From CAZVYN01 sp964631125 (GTDB taxonomy: Bacteria; Eisenbacteria; RBG-16-71-46; CAIMUX01), in NCBI GenBank assembly GCA_964631125.1, contig CAZVYN010000081.1:1-17653 (forward strand): a stretch of 17,653 nucleotides of DNA, read 5' to 3'. Under the pieces are notes generated by a model. It was not told the origin of the DNA. It worked only from the letters and a program-made list of their open reading frames with translations, and did not search any database. A program made the position numbers and the translations under genes. Below are positions 5,158-11,312 of this stretch, piece after piece. Every line of letters starts with the position of its first letter. Within the stretch, counting starts at the first letter, position 1.

Positions 5158-7773
5158 ATGGCCACCCGGACCATGGACGGTTCGCATTCCGCTCCGCTCC
5201 CCGAACGCCCCCACGCAGGACAGGAGGTCCGAACGCACGGAGGGGAGCGTTCCGAAGGAGACCGGTCCGTAGGAGACCGGTCCATAAGAGACCGGTCCAT
5301 AAGAGACCGTGAATCCGAGTACTCCGGCACGATGATGCGCGTGCGGAAGCGCAACGGATCGTTCGAGCCGGTCGACGTGAACAAGATCGTGCGGGCGATC
5401 GGTCGTTGCTGCGCGGGTCTCTCCAACGTCGATGCGATGCGCGTCGCCACCAAGACGATCAGCGGTCTCTACGACGGCGCCACCACGCGAGAACTGGATC
5501 AACTTTCAATTCAAACCTCCGCCGGTCTCATCGTCGAGGAGCCGGAGTATGCGCGGCTCGCCGCGAGGCTGCTCTCGACCTTCATCGAGAAAGAGGTCGG
5601 GAACCAGGAGATCCACTCCTTCTCCCAGTCGATCGCCATGGGCCACCGCCTCGGGCTGGTCAACGACCGGGTCTCGGAGTTCGTCGCGCAGAACAGCCGC
5701 AAGTTGAACGACCAGGTCGATCTCTCCCGCAATCAGCTCTTCGAGTACTTCGGACTGCGCACGGTCTACGACCGCTACTTGCTCAAGCACCCGACCACGC
5801 GCGAGGTGATCGAGACGCCGCAGCAGTTCTTCCTGCGCGTCGCTTGCGCCCTGGGGCAGTCGGTCAGTGACGCCGTGGAGCTGTATCGGATCTTCTCGTC
5901 GCTCGAGTATCTGCCGAGCTCGCCCACGCTCTTCAACTCGGGGACGCGGCACGAGCAGCTCTCGTCTTGCTTCCTCTTGGATTCGCCCGAGGACGACCTG
6001 GTGGCGATCTACGACAAGTACAAAGACGTCGCGCTCCTCTCGAAGTTCTCCGGAGGGATCGGCCTGGCCTACCACCGGGTGCGTTCGCGCGGGTCGCTCA
6101 TCGCGTCGACCAACGGGCACTCCAACGGCATCGTCTCCTGGCTGAAGACGCTCGACGCCTCGGTCGCCGCGGTCAATCAGGGCGGCAAGCGCAAGGGCGC
6201 CTGCTGCGTCTACCTGGAGACCTGGCACGCCGACCTGGAGGAGTTCCTCGAGCTGCGCGAGAACGTCGGGGACGAAGCGCGCCGCACGCACAATCTCAAC
6301 CTGGCCAACTGGGTGCCGGATCTCTTCATGCGCCGCGTCGAGGCCGATCAGGAGTGGTCGTTCTTCGACCCGAGCCGTGTCCCCGACCTGTGTGACCTCT
6401 ACGGAGCGGAGTTCGAGCAGGCCTACGAAGCGGCGGAGGCGGCCGGACTGGCCAAGAAGAAGGTCAAGGCGCGAGAGCTCTACGCGCGAATGATGAAGGC
6501 GCTGGCGCAGACCGGGAACGGTTGGATGACGTTCAAGGACGCGTCGAACCGCAAGGCCAACCAGACGGCCGAACCGCAGAACGTCATCCACCTCTCGAAC
6601 CTCTGCACCGAGATCCTCGAGGTGACCAGTGCGGGGGAGACGGCGGTCTGCAACCTGGGCTCGATCAACCTCGGCCGGCATGTGGTCGACGGAGTCTTCG
6701 ACTACGAGAAGCTGGCGCACACCGTGCGCTGGGCGGTGGTGCAACTCGACCGGGTGATCGATCTCAACTTCTACCCGATCGACTCCGCGGCCGGCTCGAA
6801 TCGCCGTTGGCGTCCGGTCGGACTCGGCGTCATGGGTCTGCAGGATGTCTTCTTCCAGATGCGCCTGGCCTTCGATGCTCCTGAGGCGCGGGAGATCTCG
6901 AAGCGGATCCAGGAAGAGATCTATTACTGGGCGCTGCAGACCTCGTGCGACCTGGCGGCCGAGAATGGCCCGCATCCCGCGTTCGGTGAGACCCGGGCGG
7001 CCCGCGGCGAACTGCAGTTCGATCTCTGGGGCGTCGCTCCGAGTGAACCCGAACGGTGGACCGAACTGAAGCGGCAGATCGCGACCCACGGACTGCGCAA
7101 TTCGCTGCTGCTCGCCATCGCGCCGACCGCGACCATCGCCTCGATCGCCGGCTGTTACGAATGCATCGAACCGCAGATCTCGAACCTGTTCAAGCGCGAG
7201 ACGCTCTCGGGTGACTTCCTCCAGGTCAACCGCTACCTCGTGCAGGAGCTACAGGCGCTCGGCCTGTGGAACGACGAGATGCGCAACCGGATCAAGATGT
7301 CCGAAGGATCGGTCCAGGGGATGGACGAGCTGCCGGAGGAACTGCGCCTGATCTACCGCACCGCCTGGGAGATCTCGATGCGCTCGCTCATCGACATGGC
7401 GGCCGACCGCGGCGCCTTCATCGATCAGAGCCAGTCGCTCAATCTGTTCGTGGAGAACCCGAACATCGGCGTCCTCTCCTCGATGTACTTCCACGCCTGG
7501 AAGCGCGGCTTGAAGACGACCTACTACCTGCGTTCGCGCCCGGCGACCCGCATCAACAAGGCGACGGTGGATCTCTCGTCGCGCGGTTCGAATGGCGCCG
7601 GCGGGGCTGGATCGAACGGGAACAGTGGAACCAGTCGCCCCGCGGTGAACGTGTTCGGGGACACACCGGCGGTGGCGGCGGCGCCTCCCGCGACTGCGTC
7701 TACGTGGGGCGCGGACGCGCGGGCGGTCGCCTGTTCGCTGGAGAACCCGGAGTCGTGCGAGGCCTGTCAGTGA
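5158..7773 (+). CDS. nrdA: Class I ribonucleoside-diphosphate reductase, alpha subunit
   Basis: 871 residues. It reduces ribonucleoside diphosphates to deoxyribonucleotides in the cytosol with the NrdB partner. ATG at 5158 follows GGAGG (7-base spacer). The first ~57 residues are a low-complexity tail containing a pentapeptide repeat (GDRSV-GDRSI-RDRSI-RDRE). An ATP-cone allosteric domain follows (~59-150, VRKRNGSFEPVDVNKIVRAI), so dATP feedback is expected. Active-site residues are in place: Cys271 (SSCFLL), Asn481/Cys483/Glu485 (NLCTEI), Cys498 (VCNLGSINL), the radical-transfer tyrosines 789-790 (TTYYLR), and APTATIASIAG (655-665). A Gly/Ser/Ala-rich linker (808-850) leads to the redox-relay cysteines Cys867 and Cys870 at the very end (CEACQ). 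The stop overlaps the nrdB start by GTGA. No nrdI or nrdH lies nearby, favouring class Ia-type thioredoxin or glutaredoxin reduction. Confidence 0.97.
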   Translation: MATRTMDGSHSAPLPERPHAGQEVRTHGGERSEGDRSVGDRSIRDRSIRDRESEYSGTMMRVRKRNGSFEPVDVNKIVRAIGRCCAGLSNVDAMRVATKTISGLYDGATTRELDQLSIQTSAGLIVEEPEYARLAARLLSTFIEKEVGNQEIHSFSQSIAMGHRLGLVNDRVSEFVAQNSRKLNDQVDLSRNQLFEYFGLRTVYDRYLLKHPTTREVIETPQQFFLRVACALGQSVSDAVELYRIFSSLEYLPSSPTLFNSGTRHEQLSSCFLLDSPEDDLVAIYDKYKDVALLSKFSGGIGLAYHRVRSRGSLIASTNGHSNGIVSWLKTLDASVAAVNQGGKRKGACCVYLETWHADLEEFLELRENVGDEARRTHNLNLANWVPDLFMRRVEADQEWSFFDPSRVPDLCDLYGAEFEQAYEAAEAAGLAKKKVKARELYARMMKALAQTGNGWMTFKDASNRKANQTAEPQNVIHLSNLCTEILEVTSAGETAVCNLGSINLGRHVVDGVFDYEKLAHTVRWAVVQLDRVIDLNFYPIDSAAGSNRRWRPVGLGVMGLQDVFFQMRLAFDAPEAREISKRIQEEIYYWALQTSCDLAAENGPHPAFGETRAARGELQFDLWGVAPSEPERWTELKRQIATHGLRNSLLLAIAPTATIASIAGCYECIEPQISNLFKRETLSGDFLQVNRYLVQELQALGLWNDEMRNRIKMSEGSVQGMDELPEELRLIYRTAWEISMRSLIDMAADRGAFIDQSQSLNLFVENPNIGVLSSMYFHAWKRGLKTTYYLRSRPATRINKATVDLSSRGSNGAGGAGSNGNSGTSRPAVNVFGDTPAVAAAPPATASTWGADARAVACSLENPESCEACQ
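5254..5313 (+). repeat. 15-bp tandem repeat in the nrdA 5' end (4 units)
   Basis: Four 15-base units: GAAGGAGACCGGTCC (5254-5268), GTAGGAGACCGGTCC (5269-5283), ATAAGAGACCGGTCC (5284-5298) and a diverged ATAAGAGACCGTGAA (5299-5313). Each of the first three contains the palindrome GACCGGTC. The unit length is a multiple of three, so copy-number change would keep the NrdA frame and lengthen its N-terminal tail by five residues per unit. Confidence 0.85.
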
Positions 7774-8831
7774 ACGGCTCATTCCTGAACTCGGGACTGG
7801 ACTCGGGACTGGGCGCACACACGACGCGCGCTCGGCTGCTGGACCCAGGTCTGAACCTCACGCTCCGGCCGATGGCGTATCCGGAGTTCTTCGAGATGTA
7901 CCGCGCGGCGATCAAGAACACCTGGACCGTCGAGGAGGTCGACTTCTCGATGGATGTGGCCGACCTGCGGTCGAATATGACCGACGCCGATCGTCACCTG
8001 ATCCAACGGTTGATCGCTTTCTTCGCCACCGGCGACTCGATCGTGGCGCACAACCTCGTGCTGAATCTGTACAAGCACATCAACTCGCCCGAAGCGCGGA
8101 TGTACCTCTCGCGCCAGATCTACGAAGAAGCGCTCCACGTGCAGTTCTACCTCACGCTGCTCGACACCTATCTGCCCGATCCGAATGAGCGCAACCAGGC
8201 GTTCGCCGCCGTCGAGAACATTCCGACCATCCGCAAGAAGGCCGAGTTCTGCTTCAAGTGGATGGCGACGATCGACCGGCTGGAGGCGACCCGCACGCCC
8301 GAGGACCGACGCGCGTTCCTCTTGAACCTGATCTGCTTCGCCGCCTGCATCGAAGGCCTCTTCTTCTTCGCCGCGTTCGCGTACGTCTACTTCCTGCGTT
8401 CGAAGGGACTGCTGCACGGCCTGGCCGGCGGCACCAACTGGGTCTTTCGCGACGAGAGCGCCCACATGAACTTCGCCTTCGCCGTCGTCGAGGTCGTCCG
8501 CAGGGAAGAGCCCGGCCTCTTCGACGAACAGATGGCCCGCCAGGTCGTCGAGATGATGGAAGACGCCGTCGACTGCGAGACCCAGTTCGCCGAGGATCTC
8601 TTGAGCGGCGGAGTCGCCGGGCTCTCCGTCGGCGATATGCGCAAGTATCTGGAGTTCGTCGCCGACCAGCGCCTCACCGCGCTCGGCCTCCCGCGCCGCT
8701 TCGGCGCCAAGAACCCCTTCCCGTTCATGGACCTCCAAGACGTCCAAGAACTCGCCAACTTCTTCGAACGAAGAGTCACGGCCTATCAACTCGGCGTGAC
8801 CGGCGACGTGGAGTTGGACGTAGCGTTTTGA
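7770..8831 (+). CDS. nrdB: Class I ribonucleoside-diphosphate reductase, beta (radical) subunit
   Basis: 353 residues, the ferritin-like radical-generating subunit that activates NrdA. All dimetal ligands are visible: Asp89 (FFATGDSIV), Glu120 and His123 (YEEALHVQFY), Glu195 (CIEGLFFF), Glu229 and His232 (RDESAH). Tyr127 occupies the radical-tyrosine position. Numbering and motifs (GGTNWVFRDESAHMNFAF) look like the Chlamydia-type R2 branch, but here Asp89/Tyr127 replace the Glu89/Phe127 of the tyrosine-less class Ic enzyme, so a classic Tyr radical is predicted. The C-terminus (VELDVAF) is an R1-docking-type tail. GTG at 7770 is chosen because GAGG (7759-7762) lies 7 bases upstream and it forms a GTGA overlap with nrdA. 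The next Met (residue 35) would lose the LDPGLNLTLRP segment. Residues 5-15 carry a small repeat (NSGLDSGLG). A hairpin follows the stop. Confidence 0.96.
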   Translation: MNGSFLNSGLDSGLGAHTTRARLLDPGLNLTLRPMAYPEFFEMYRAAIKNTWTVEEVDFSMDVADLRSNMTDADRHLIQRLIAFFATGDSIVAHNLVLNLYKHINSPEARMYLSRQIYEEALHVQFYLTLLDTYLPDPNERNQAFAAVENIPTIRKKAEFCFKWMATIDRLEATRTPEDRRAFLLNLICFAACIEGLFFFAAFAYVYFLRSKGLLHGLAGGTNWVFRDESAHMNFAFAVVEVVRREEPGLFDEQMARQVVEMMEDAVDCETQFAEDLLSGGVAGLSVGDMRKYLEFVADQRLTALGLPRRFGAKNPFPFMDLQDVQELANFFERRVTAYQLGVTGDVELDVAF

Positions 8832-8835
8832 TGTC

Positions 8836-8864
8836 GTCGTGAGATCGGCCGCCGATCTCACGAC
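8836..8864 (+). terminator. Hairpin after nrdB (probable terminator)
   Basis: A perfect 13-bp inverted repeat, GTCGTGAGATCGG (8836-8848) and CCGATCTCACGAC (8852-8864), with a 3-base loop begins 5 bases after the nrdB stop. No T-run follows, so it may act as an attenuating or mRNA-end-protecting hairpin rather than a classic intrinsic terminator. Confidence 0.6.
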
Positions 8865-8954
8865 TCCGCCAGGATCGACCACGATCGAAACAGACCGGTA
8901 CGACGCGGACGCCCAACGTTCCGTTGAGCGCCAGCGCCAAGGAGGGGCCTCTCC

Positions 8955-9473
8955 GTGGACGCACCGCCCGTTACGCCCGTTGCGCCTGATGTCGCCGAAT
9001 CGCCGCACGCCTCTCGCCCTGCCTCCCGTTCACGCCCCGCTCCCTTCCAGCGCTCGGTCGACTGGCTCGAACGCACCCTGGCCGCCGCCATCGCCGCGGG
9101 GCTCGTCGCGATGGCGTGCGCGCCGTTCGCCGCATCACGCGGCGCCCCCGAACCGGCCGTCGACGAAGCGGCGCTCGCCAAGATCGAGTTCTCGTTGGCG
9201 GACATCCGTGAAGACGGTCTGACGGGGCCACCCGATGGATTGCGCGCGGTGTCGTATGAGTTCTGCGTGCCGGACGAGGCCGCCAAGCTCGCGGAAGTCC
9301 AGGCGATCGATCCGACCGTCCAGGTGATGCTCGGGGCGAAGGGGAGAGTCGGGTGCGGGGACGGCACGGTGTTGTGCATTGGGTCGACGCATCAGCCCAA
9401 CTGGCGGGCCGTGCTCGAGCGCGTCGGCTCTCTCTCGTACGTTCCACGCGTCGCGCGCGCCGACTTCGAGTGA
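8955..9473 (+). CDS. Small membrane-anchored protein with C-terminal Cys-containing domain, function unknown
   Basis: 172 residues. GTG at 8955 has a strong AAGGAGG (8939-8945) 9 bases upstream. A Pro/Ala-rich cytosolic-type tail (1-38) precedes one hydrophobic segment (LERTLAAAIAAGLVAMAC, 38-55). The mature part, from about 60, holds a compact domain: LRAVSYEFCVPDEAAKLAEV (96-115), IDPTVQVMLGAKGRVGC (118-134), LCIGSTHQPNWRAVLERVGSLSYVPRV (140-166). Cys104, Cys134 and Cys141 could form a disulfide or bind metal. The C-terminal domain looks like a conserved family because its motifs are compact and protein-like, but I cannot name it. AMAC is not a canonical lipobox, so a single-pass anchor is likelier than a lipoprotein. 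It stands alone, 123 bases after nrdB, with its own ribosome binding site. Confidence 0.75.
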   Translation: MDAPPVTPVAPDVAESPHASRPASRSRPAPFQRSVDWLERTLAAAIAAGLVAMACAPFAASRGAPEPAVDEAALAKIEFSLADIREDGLTGPPDGLRAVSYEFCVPDEAAKLAEVQAIDPTVQVMLGAKGRVGCGDGTVLCIGSTHQPNWRAVLERVGSLSYVPRVARADFE

Positions 9474-9529
9474 TCGCGGTCGGCCGCCGCGAGTCACTCT
9501 GCGTTGGGAAACTGCCATCCCTCGACTCG

Positions 9530-9547
9530 ACTAGGTCCGGACCTAGT
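9530..9547. repeat. Perfect 18-bp palindrome
   Basis: ACTAGGTCCGGACCTAGT equals its own reverse complement. A near relative (15 of 18 positions), ACTCGGCCCGGACCGAGT, lies at 11247-11264. It could be an operator, a recombination site or part of a small repeat family. Confidence 0.75.
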
Positions 9548-9611
9548 TCAGGGTCGCCCATTCTCGCCGACGCGGCTCGCTCCCCACTCTCCTCGTGAAA
9601 TCGAGAACTAC

Positions 9612-9638
9612 TGTTGCCGGCAACACTCGCACCTTTTT
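9612..9638 (+). terminator. Palindrome plus T-run, possible terminator
   Basis: TGTTGCCGGCAACA (9612-9625) is a perfect palindrome. TTTTT follows at 9634-9638. It lies 138 bases downstream of the small membrane protein gene and could end that transcript. The 8-base gap before the T-run weakens the case. Confidence 0.35.
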
Positions 9639-9737
9639 GCACAAGCCACGCCCCGCCGCTTTGGTCAGCGTCGAGGATTGATGGAAAGCGAGCACGAGAC
9701 AGCCAGTGCATCGATCTGTTCCGAGCGGGGTCGGCGT

Positions 9738-9846
9738 TGTTGGTGGTTGGAGTTGAAGGAGGGGGACGCAGCGGGGTTCGAGCTGCTCTTGTCGGAACTA
9801 GCGGAGTTCGCAGCTGAGCTGTTCATCCCGGGGCACTCGGCGGAAC
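9738..9846 (+). pseudogene. Fragment of a PI-PLC/GDPD-like phosphodiesterase gene (left piece)
   Basis: Translated in one frame, this stretch gives WLELKEGDAAGFELLLSELAEF followed by an acidic/hydrophobic helix (AAELFIPGHS). It aligns residue for residue with LLEF-EADDSAFRLLLAELAEFEEALFVSG encoded from about 10712 on the same strand, across the toxin-antitoxin pair. The LELKEGD strand resembles the L(D/E)xK strand of bacterial PI-PLC-like phosphodiesterases. No recognisable N-terminal half (HxHND-type) lies upstream, and the similarity ends near 9846. It is best read as a remnant. The call rests on the internal match and on motif memory only. Confidence 0.35.
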
Positions 9847-9881
9847 GGAGCAAACGCTGCTGGCGAACCCTCCGCCGCCCG

Positions 9882-10205
9882 CTAGCTGCTTCGCTTCCTC
9901 ACCGTGACGAAGCGGATCTCGACGCGTTTGCCGAGGGCGGCGGCGATTCGGCGGAGCATCGCCATCGAGTGACCGGAGTAGTCGGCGTCCTCGAGCTGGC
10001 AGATGACGGATGCGGACGTGCCGACCAGCTTCGCGAGTTGCCGCTGAGTGAGGCCGGCTTTCGCGCGGAGGTCGTAGAGCTTCTGCGCGACGTCGGCGTC
10101 TTCGATCGCCTTGTCGAGGAACGCTTCGCGCTTCGGGTCGCCAGCAATGAAGAGCTCGTAGGTGTGCTGCAGCGCGGGCGAGTCGAACCTAGGTTTCTGT
10201 CTCAC
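9882..10205 (-). CDS. higA: XRE-family antitoxin (HigA-like)
   Basis: 107 residues, a DNA-binding antitoxin expected to neutralise the co-encoded toxin and repress the operon. The helix-turn-helix lies at about 42-95: LYDLRAKAGLTQRQLAKLVGTSASVICQLEDADYSGHSMAMLRRIAAALGKRVEIRF. The GLTQRQLAKLVGTS recognition region is typical of Xre/HigA proteins. The GTG at 10205 overlaps the toxin stop as GTGA and has GGAGG 7 bases upstream on the minus strand. An N-terminal ~40-residue extension (PALQHTYELFIAGDPKREAFLDKAIEDADVA) precedes the HTH, as in HigA proteins paired with Gp49-like toxins. The gene is convergent with the phosphodiesterase remnant at 9738. Confidence 0.88.
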   Translation of the reverse strand: MRQKPRFDSPALQHTYELFIAGDPKREAFLDKAIEDADVAQKLYDLRAKAGLTQRQLAKLVGTSASVICQLEDADYSGHSMAMLRRIAAALGKRVEIRFVTVRKRSS

Positions 10206-10582
10206 GGTTGAGCCTCCGACCGGAAGGTGTGCCCTTCGGGGTGCGTCTCATATTTCTTCTTGCGGGCCAGGGCGACATGCATCTCGCGCGACGGGAGGGC
10301 TGCTCGTTGTTTCGTGAAACCGTGAGTGACCACGATGGCCGTGACGCCGTGGAAGAAGTAGAGCATCCGATAGTTGATCCCTGCATGGATCGCTCTCAGC
10401 TCGTAGATCCCATCCTCCAGGTAATCGGACTCGGGCCTGCGAAGTTCATGTCCGAGCGTACTGAGGCGGCCCAGTCGTACGATGCATCTTGCCCGGGCCT
10501 TGCCGACAAGCGAGTTGAGCCATCCCAACAACGGCACTGACTCGTCGGTCTCTCGGAAGAAGACGACCTCGATCCGCGGCAC
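10202..10582 (-). CDS. higB: RelE/HigB (Gp49-like) toxin
   Basis: 126 residues, a predicted ribosome-dependent mRNA interferase. Family pattern: an N-terminal strand (PRIEVVFFRETDESVPLLGWLNSL, 2-25), the helical R..RLGRLSTLGHELRRPESDYLEDGIYELRA (36-64), the core INYRMLYFFHGVTAIVVTHGFTKQRAALPSREMHVALARKK (69-109), and a basic C-terminus. YELR...YR.LYFF...HGF.K is characteristic of the Gp49-like HigB group. GTG at 10582 is preferred because GGAGGG lies 9 bases upstream and the length then matches the family (about 110-130). The frame stays open to 10882, but the extra 100 residues look non-coding and overlap the divergent phosphodiesterase piece. Toxin-first order with a GTGA overlap to the antitoxin is the higBA layout. 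Confidence 0.88.
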   Translation of the reverse strand: MPRIEVVFFRETDESVPLLGWLNSLVGKARARCIVRLGRLSTLGHELRRPESDYLEDGIYELRAIHAGINYRMLYFFHGVTAIVVTHGFTKQRAALPSREMHVALARKKKYETHPEGHTFRSEAQP

Positions 10583-10696
10583 TTCGGCGCTCCCTCCATT
10601 GTTCGTGAATTCCAGAACAGGATCAAGCCGCAGTTGCGGGTGATGAGCGACGCGATGGGATTCCGTCGGTGCGCCGTCGGCGGTGTACGTTCCTGA

Positions 10697-11224
10697 CATG
10701 TCTTCTTGCTGCTGCTCGAGTTCTAGGAGGCCGATGACTCCGCGTTTCGGCTCCTCTTGGCGGAACTCGCGGAGTTCGAGGAAGCGCTCTTCGTCAGCGG
10801 GCGAGTCCGCGTCGTGTTGGTGGGATGGTGGCCGGCGAGTGGGGTGCGGGAGGAGAGGTGGCGGTCGTACCTCACGGTCCAACGGGAGTACAGGCCGGGC
10901 GAGACGGACGATGCGAGTACGGCGAACGCTGCGAGTGGAGAGGACAGCGAGCCTCTAGGGTGGACGCCTCCGATCGGACTCGTGAGCGTGCATCACAGCC
11001 GCGTGTTGCGGTGGGATGGGCGCTCGGCGCTGCCGGGGCGGGCGACGGAACGGCTGCGGGAGGCGCGGGCCTTGGCGGATTCGCTCGGCGTCGCCTTGCG
11101 CGTGCATCAGGCGCCGGCGATCGCGCGGGTGTATGCGTGGTTGCTCGACAATGGGGTGGATCTGATCGGGCTGAAGCGGTTCGTGGAAGACAGTCGGTTC
11201 TTGCCGGAAACGGCGAGGCGCTGA
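10697..11224 (+). pseudogene. C-terminal part of a PI-PLC/GDPD-like phosphodiesterase, interrupted (right piece)
   Basis: In one frame the translation reads VFLLLLEF, an in-frame TAG (10724-10726), then EADDSAFRLLLAELAEFEEALFVSG and on to a stop at 11224. Past the TAG about 165 codons are open with coding-like G/C third positions. The end resembles the C-terminal half of bacterial PI-PLC-like phosphodiesterases: VRVVLVGWWP (a SGNRP-like strand), SVHHSRVLRWDGRSALP (a W.G.G.mp region), LADSLGVALRVHQAPAIARVYAWLLDNGVDLIGLKRF (RfWatPd..vW..Ll..GVDlintD). The usual catalytic His/Glu/Asp of the N-terminal half are absent. The TAG sits where the left piece (9738-9846) has AAG (Lys), so a single-base nonsense change is plausible. 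The only later start codon is a TTG at 10757 with no spaced Shine-Dalgarno. Most likely a decayed gene, but a shortened expressed domain cannot be excluded. Confidence 0.45.
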
Positions 11225-11240
11225 GGCGGCGGCTCGGGTA

Positions 11241-11270
11241 GGCGCAACTCGGCCCGGACCGAGTTGCACC
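11241..11270. terminator. Hairpin between converging genes (probable bidirectional terminator)
   Basis: GGCGCAACTCGG (11241-11252) pairs with CCGAGTTGCACC (11259-11270) with one mismatch and a 6-base loop. It lies between the phosphodiesterase piece ending at 11224 and the minus-strand gene ending at 11313. On the plus strand ATTTGT follows, a weak U-tract. The centre (11247-11264) is the relative of the palindrome at 9530-9547. Confidence 0.6.
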
Positions 11271-11312
11271 ATTTGTCACAAGCCGGCGCGACGACAGGCG
11301 CCTCGCGCACCC

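Larger units (their letters stand above)
9474..9881. other. 408-base gap with palindromes and a phosphodiesterase gene remnant
   Basis: No intact gene seen. It holds an 18-bp perfect palindrome (9530-9547), a 14-bp palindrome followed by a T-run (9612-9638), a short motif repeated at 11266-11284, and a plus-strand fragment (9738-9846) homologous to the start of the phosphodiesterase piece at 10697. Confidence 0.6.

Noticed and set aside
5506..7089. 527-codon minus-strand open frame inside nrdA
   Set aside because: Antisense shadow of a highly conserved gene; composition is typical of reversed high-GC codons.
7779..9008. 409-codon minus-strand open frame across nrdB
   Set aside because: Antisense shadow; it also runs through the nrdB terminator hairpin and the ribosome binding site of the next gene.
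10597..10625. TTGATC-N17-AACAAT promoter-like pair upstream of higB (minus strand)
   Set aside because: The implied transcription start would fall at or inside the Shine-Dalgarno GGAGGG, leaving no usable ribosome binding site.
10583..10882. 100-residue N-terminal extension of the toxin frame
   Set aside because: Composition is non-protein-like and it overlaps the phosphodiesterase piece; GGAGGG plus GTG at 10582 gives a family-typical length.
11241..11270. Integron attC site
   Set aside because: The stem ends do not fit the RYYYAAC / GTTRRRY core rule, and there is no integrase or cassette array.
9530..11284. Insertion sequence or prophage
   Set aside because: No transposase, integrase or recombinase frame is present, and I see no target-site duplication at the outer edges.
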